Below, piece by piece: positions 6,253 to 8,360 of a DNA stretch of 8,360 nt (positions are counted from its first letter, which is position 1; every line of letters begins with the position of its first letter). This stretch comes from an uncultured Clostridium sp. GTDB lineage: Bacteria > Bacillota > Clostridia > Lachnospirales > Lachnospiraceae. Location of the stretch: contig CAMEWU010000099.1 of assembly GCA_945946715.1 (NCBI GenBank), positions 1-8,360 of the forward strand, in the 5' to 3' direction. The position numbers and the translations under genes are program-made. Under the pieces are notes generated by a model, which was not told where the DNA came from, did no database searches, and was given only the letters and a program-made list of their open reading frames with translations.

Positions 6253-7048
6253 CTTCTAAATCTAAGATAATGCGGATGAAATTGTATGCAATTTCCCGAT
6301 TTTCTCCGGTTAGTACTGATGGAATACAAAGATAGGGGTGTTCCAAGTGAATTTCTGCTTCTTCTACAAACTTCATTCCTGAAATGTCAATGGCATAGTA
6401 GTCTGCATCTTCTACCGGACCATCACATTCATATAAACGATTTTGTTCTTTTAACGTATCGAATATGTCCTCTGGAAGAGCATGCTTTAGTTCCATCATA
6501 TATCCGTCTATTGCATAGTAGTCTACTACTTTAGAATCGCAGATGATGATGTGGGTACTTTCGTGCATCAAAGCAGACATCATTTTCTGGTAGTATGCAA
6601 TGTCGCCGGAGGTATATGTCTGATCCGGATGAATCTCGTAATTGGTATCCACCAGATAGAGAGCATCTTCCGGTACTTCATAATAGCTGCCATAAAGGGA
6701 GATTACAGTATCCCGGAAGGCTTGGTTTCCCGGATCGTTCACCAGTGCAACATCCAGTGCAACCGGACGGGTAGCAATATAGATTCTTTGAATAATAACT
6801 ACAATGATTACACATGCGGCCACAACTGCCAGAAATTTCCAAATATAGTAAGTAAACAGATATTGTACTTTACGCCAGAAGGACAGTTCCTTTAACTTTC
6901 CTTTTTCCTGTTGAAACTTGTATTTCCGACGCTCTTTTCCTGTCATATCATGCATCTCTAATGCATTTTCTGTAACGATAGATTCGTGTTTCTGTTCTGA
7001 AGCTTTTTTTATTTCTTTCTTTTCTTGCGCCAGATTTTTATCATTCAT
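6233..7048 (-). CDS. Unrecognised single-pass membrane protein with large extracytoplasmic domain
   Basis: I do not recognise a named family for this 271-residue protein. Residues 1-60 are highly charged and Lys/Glu-rich. A basic, aromatic juxtamembrane stretch (FWRKVQYLFTYYIWK, about 57-71) leads into one membrane helix at about 72-89. The positive charges before it predict N-inside topology, so residues 95-271 would be outside. That domain contains the hexapeptide DYYAID twice (176-181 and 216-221). The layout of a helical QKMMSALM stretch, a hydrophobic strand ending in CDSK, then YYAIDGYMMEL and LPEDIFDTL loosely resembles one lobe of extracellular solute-binding proteins (inference, low certainty). 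HESTH at 162-166 looks like HExxH but is probably coincidental. The start at 7048 has SD AGGAGG (complement of 7057-7062, 8-base gap). It is a lone gene, convergent with rnfB and divergent from the ylmC-like gene. Confidence 0.8.
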   Translation of the reverse strand: MNDKNLAQEKKEIKKASEQKHESIVTENALEMHDMTGKERRKYKFQQEKGKLKELSFWRKVQYLFTYYIWKFLAVVAACVIIVVIIQRIYIATRPVALDVALVNDPGNQAFRDTVISLYGSYYEVPEDALYLVDTNYEIHPDQTYTSGDIAYYQKMMSALMHESTHIIICDSKVVDYYAIDGYMMELKHALPEDIFDTLKEQNRLYECDGPVEDADYYAIDISGMKFVEEAEIHLEHPYLCIPSVLTGENREIAYNFIRIILDLEETEKEP

Positions 7049-7098
7049 ATAATGAGCCTCCTATCTGTAATCCGTTACGAACAGATTGCCTGACACCC

Positions 7099-7127
7099 AT
7101 TCTATCATAAAATTAGTAGATTGTGGG
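7099..7127 (-). promoter_or_regulatory. Candidate extended -10 promoter for the minus-strand membrane protein gene
   Basis: Read on the minus strand, TGATAGAAT (complement of 7099-7107) is an extended -10 element of TG-n-TAGAAT form, 5/6 in the hexamer. Seventeen bases upstream is CCCACA (complement of 7122-7127), which matches only the second half of the -35 consensus. Transcription would start near 7092 and give a leader of about 45 bases. The weak -35 makes this tentative. Confidence 0.35.
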
Positions 7128-7203
7128 AAAGATTATTGTGAAAAATGTATGGAATAAATGAAAAAAGTATAAACGGATATTAAGAATAAAAGGTCTTTTC
7201 TAT

Positions 7204-7230
7204 TTCATTAAAATCATGTATACTAATGAA
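7204..7230 (+). promoter_or_regulatory. Candidate -10 element within an inverted repeat upstream of the ylmC-like gene
   Basis: TTCATTA at 7204-7210 and its exact complement TAATGAA at 7224-7230 flank 13 bases. The -10-like hexamer TATACT sits at 7219-7224. The best-placed -35 (TTTTCT, 7196-7201, 17-base spacer) matches consensus at only three positions. The arrangement would suit a repressor operator overlapping a promoter, or it may be chance in AT-rich DNA. The leader from here to the ATG at 7293 would be about 60 bases. Confidence 0.3.
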
Positions 7231-7292
7231 CAATAGGAAACATTCAGGCAATATGGCATATCCTAATAATAAAAGCTGGGAGTTTTACATAT

Positions 7293-7556
7293 ATGCGATT
7301 TTCGGATTTGAAGCAGCGAGAAGTTATTAATTGTAAGGATTGCAAACGTCTGGGATTTGTTTCAGATATTGTCTTTGATACTTGTACAGGGAAGCTGGAA
7401 GCACTGGTTGTACCGGGGCCGGGTAAGTTTTTTGGATGTTTTTGTCCGGCATCGGAGTATGTGATACGGTTTTGCCATATTGTGCGGATCGGCCCGGATA
7501 TTATTCTGGTGGATATTGATTTAGTAGAAGCCCTGGAAAAGAAAAAGGAACATTGA
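7293..7556 (+). CDS. YlmC/YmxH family PRC-barrel protein (sporulation-associated)
   Basis: This is an 87-residue single-domain protein. The start MRFSDLKQREVIN, then RLGFVSDIVFD, a TGKLEALVVP strand, and a closing IGPDIILVDID follow the PRC-barrel pattern of the YlmC/YmxH family found in spore-forming Firmicutes. The family is annotated as sporulation-related from Bacillus and Clostridium, but its molecular role is not known. It is probably a small binding or scaffold module rather than an enzyme. Six cysteines (C14, C17, C31, C49, C51, C61) are a lot for this size, and C14-x2-C17 and C49-x-C51 form pairs. The ATG at 7293 has GGGAG at 7278-7282. nrdR follows after 23 bases, so the two are probably co-transcribed. 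Presence of the gene hints at, but does not prove, a spore-forming organism. Confidence 0.88.
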   Translation: MRFSDLKQREVINCKDCKRLGFVSDIVFDTCTGKLEALVVPGPGKFFGCFCPASEYVIRFCHIVRIGPDIILVDIDLVEALEKKKEH

Positions 7557-7579
7557 TTGTAGATTACGGAGGAAGAACT

Positions 7580-8032
7580 ATGAAGTGTCCATTTTGTGCG
7601 GTTGATAATACCCGAGTGATTGATTCCAGACCGGCAGATGATAATAATTCTATTCGCCGCCGACGGGAATGTGATGCCTGTGGCAGACGTTTTACCACCT
7701 ATGAGAAAGTGGAATCAATTCCACTGATAGTTATTAAAAAAGATAAAAATAGAGAGCCATATAACCGTTCTAAAATTGCATCCGGCATCTTAAAGTCCTG
7801 TCATAAGCGTCCGGTATCGGCAGAGCAGATTGAACAGTGTCTGGATGATATTGAAACAAAGATATTCAATTTGGAAGAAAAAGAAGTGGAAAGTACAGTG
7901 ATTGGAGAAATCGTAATGGATGAGATAAAGAATCTGGATCCGGTTGCGTATGTTCGTTTTGCTTCTGTGTACCGGGAATTCAAGGATGTCAATACTTTTA
8001 TGGATGAATTGAAGAAAATTCTGGATAAATAG
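7580..8032 (+). CDS. nrdR: Transcriptional repressor NrdR of ribonucleotide reductase genes
   Basis: NrdR is a 150-residue, nucleotide-sensing repressor that binds NrdR boxes upstream of ribonucleotide reductase operons. It combines an N-terminal zinc ribbon with an ATP-cone domain. The zinc ligands are C3, C6, C31 and C34 (MKCPFC ... CDAC). They are followed by the conserved RRRRECDACGRRFTTYE segment at 26-43. The ATP-cone runs from about residue 49 to 139, with VIKKDKNREPYNRSK and the YVRFASVYREF signature. Length is exactly typical. An in-frame TTG at 7553 would add nine residues without an SD; the ATG at 7580 has GGAGG at 7568-7572 (7-base gap) and starts at the family's usual MKCPFC. No ribonucleotide reductase gene lies in the window, so its targets are elsewhere. 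Confidence 0.97.
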   Translation: MKCPFCAVDNTRVIDSRPADDNNSIRRRRECDACGRRFTTYEKVESIPLIVIKKDKNREPYNRSKIASGILKSCHKRPVSAEQIEQCLDDIETKIFNLEEKEVESTVIGEIVMDEIKNLDPVAYVRFASVYREFKDVNTFMDELKKILDK

Positions 8033-8075
8033 GAATGCCTATAAGATACTTAAAAGTATAATGATAAAGAATTAA

Positions 8076-8104
8076 TTGACAAAAATAGTTTCGCAAATTA
8101 CAAT
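8076..8104 (+). promoter_or_regulatory. Sigma-A-type promoter of the yifB-like gene
   Basis: A perfect -35 hexamer TTGACA at 8076-8081 is followed, after a 17-base spacer, by TACAAT at 8099-8104 (5/6 match). Transcription should begin near 8111, giving a leader of about 31 bases. This is the clearest promoter in the window. It makes the last gene independent of the ylmC-nrdR transcript. Confidence 0.75.
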
Positions 8105-8115
8105 AACTATGGAGT

Positions 8116-8140
8116 CTGTTCCGGGCGAGGAAAGGAACAG
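8116..8140 (+). promoter_or_regulatory. Leader hairpin overlapping the ribosome binding site of the yifB-like gene
   Basis: CTGTTCC at 8116-8122 and GGAACAG at 8134-8140 are exact inverted repeats with an 11-base loop (8123-8133). The ATG at 8142 starts one base after the stem. The SD-like AAAGGA (8131-8136) is partly in the stem, while GAGG (8127-8130) is exposed in the loop. There is no following U-tract, so it is not a terminator. It could modulate translation. Confidence 0.4.
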
Positions 8141-8141
8141 T

Positions 8142-8360
8142 ATGTATAGTTATGTAATGAGTGGAACTATTTTTGGTATTCAGGGAATGATGATTCAGGT
8201 GGAAGCCGATGTATCCGATGGATTACCTGGATTTCATCTGGTAGGCAGCTTGTCGAAAGAAATTCGGGAATCCGGGGAACGGATTCGTACTGCCTTGCGG
8301 AATATAGGTGTATGTCTGCCACCGAAACGTGTTGTAGTGAATCTTTCACCAGCCGATGTT
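8142..8360 (+). CDS. YifB/ComM-family Mg-chelatase-like AAA+ protein, N-terminal part (partial)
   Basis: Seventy-three codons are visible and the frame is still open at the window end. The N-terminus (MYSYVMSGTIFGIQG, then VEADVSDGLPGFHLVG and RIRTALRN..., ending in VVVNLSPADV) is the characteristic ChlI-like N-terminal domain of the YifB/ComM family. Full members are about 500 residues and carry a Walker-type AAA+ ATPase domain downstream, which is outside this window. ComM acts as a hexameric helicase promoting branch migration during natural transformation in Haemophilus and Vibrio; the role of the Firmicutes homologues is less clear. The start at 8142 has AAAGGA about 5 bases upstream. 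The gene has its own promoter and a leader hairpin, 109 bases after nrdR. In Firmicutes the gene is often followed by dprA, which would be off this window. Confidence 0.93.
   Translation, partial: MYSYVMSGTIFGIQGMMIQVEADVSDGLPGFHLVGSLSKEIRESGERIRTALRNIGVCLPPKRVVVNLSPADV

Larger units (their letters stand above)
7049..7292. other. Divergent intergenic region between the membrane protein gene and the ylmC-like gene
   Basis: These 244 bases are AT-rich and contain no supportable open reading frame. They hold the SD and candidate promoter of the minus-strand gene on the left. On the right are a candidate -10 TATACT (7219-7224) flanked by a 7-base inverted repeat, and the GGGAG SD (7278-7282) of the + strand gene. 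The middle part (about 7128-7195) shows only A-rich sequence with no clear element. Confidence 0.7.

Noticed and set aside
7251..7261. ATATGGCATAT small palindrome before the ylmC-like gene
   Set aside because: It has five-base AT-rich arms around one base, a length expected by chance in this AT-rich region, with no promoter element at this position.
8046..8059. ATACTTAAAAGTAT palindrome just after nrdR, as a possible terminator
   Set aside because: The arms are six weak AT-rich pairs with only a two-base loop and no U-tract follows. It cannot fold as a normal terminator hairpin, and no other terminator for nrdR is visible.
8057..8062. Perfect TATAAT hexamer upstream of the yifB-like gene
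   Set aside because: No acceptable -35 lies 16-18 bases upstream (AATGCC at that place). The TTGACA/TACAAT pair just downstream is much better.
1..8360. CRISPR arrays, tRNA or rRNA genes, insertion sequences, attachment sites
   Set aside because: I saw no regularly spaced repeats, cloverleaf-like segments, transposase motifs or terminal inverted repeats. All non-coding gaps are short and accounted for.

Overview
The window reads as a chromosomal segment of an anaerobic Gram-positive of class Clostridia, most likely a Lachnospiraceae-type organism. The base composition is AT-rich, Shine-Dalgarno (SD) sequences are strong (AGGAGG), the Rnf genes are in the Firmicutes order C-D-G-E-A-B, and the order YlmC/YmxH family - nrdR - yifB is one I associate with that family. 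This placement is inference from gene content; no rRNA or other phylogenetic marker is present.

Left part (1-1089, + strand): the C-terminal part of a CLC-type chloride/anion channel or antiporter, cut by the window edge, then 18 bases later a small integral membrane protein of the Gx transporter / heptaprenyl diphosphate synthase component I family. Centre (1146-6208, + strand): a complete rnf operon, rnfC-rnfD-rnfG-rnfE-rnfA-rnfB. It encodes the membrane ferredoxin:NAD+ oxidoreductase that couples electron flow between ferredoxin and NAD to Na+ or H+ transport. RnfB carries the ferredoxin-side iron-sulfur clusters. RnfA and RnfE hold the in-membrane Fe-S site. RnfD and RnfG have covalent-FMN threonine motifs. 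RnfC has the NADH/FMN domain plus two [4Fe-4S] motifs. The genes are tightly packed, and three consecutive junctions use the same 8-base stop/start overlap. A strong stem-loop ends the operon and is shared with the convergent gene that follows.

Right part: a minus-strand gene (6233-7048) encodes an unrecognised single-pass membrane protein with a large probable extracytoplasmic domain. A divergent intergenic region of about 240 bases follows. Then come, on the + strand, a small PRC-barrel protein of the YlmC/YmxH sporulation family, the ribonucleotide reductase repressor NrdR, and the start of a YifB/ComM-type Mg-chelatase-like AAA+ protein that runs off the window. The last gene has its own good sigma-A-type promoter and a leader hairpin that overlaps its ribosome binding site.

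Most of the window is well-understood housekeeping and energy metabolism. I did not find a convincing new multi-gene system. The points most worth a second look are the cysteine-rich tail on RnfE, the repeated ATGAATRA gene junctions, the terminator whose loop contains the stop codon of the opposing gene, the unknown membrane protein, and the SD-overlapping hairpin before yifB.
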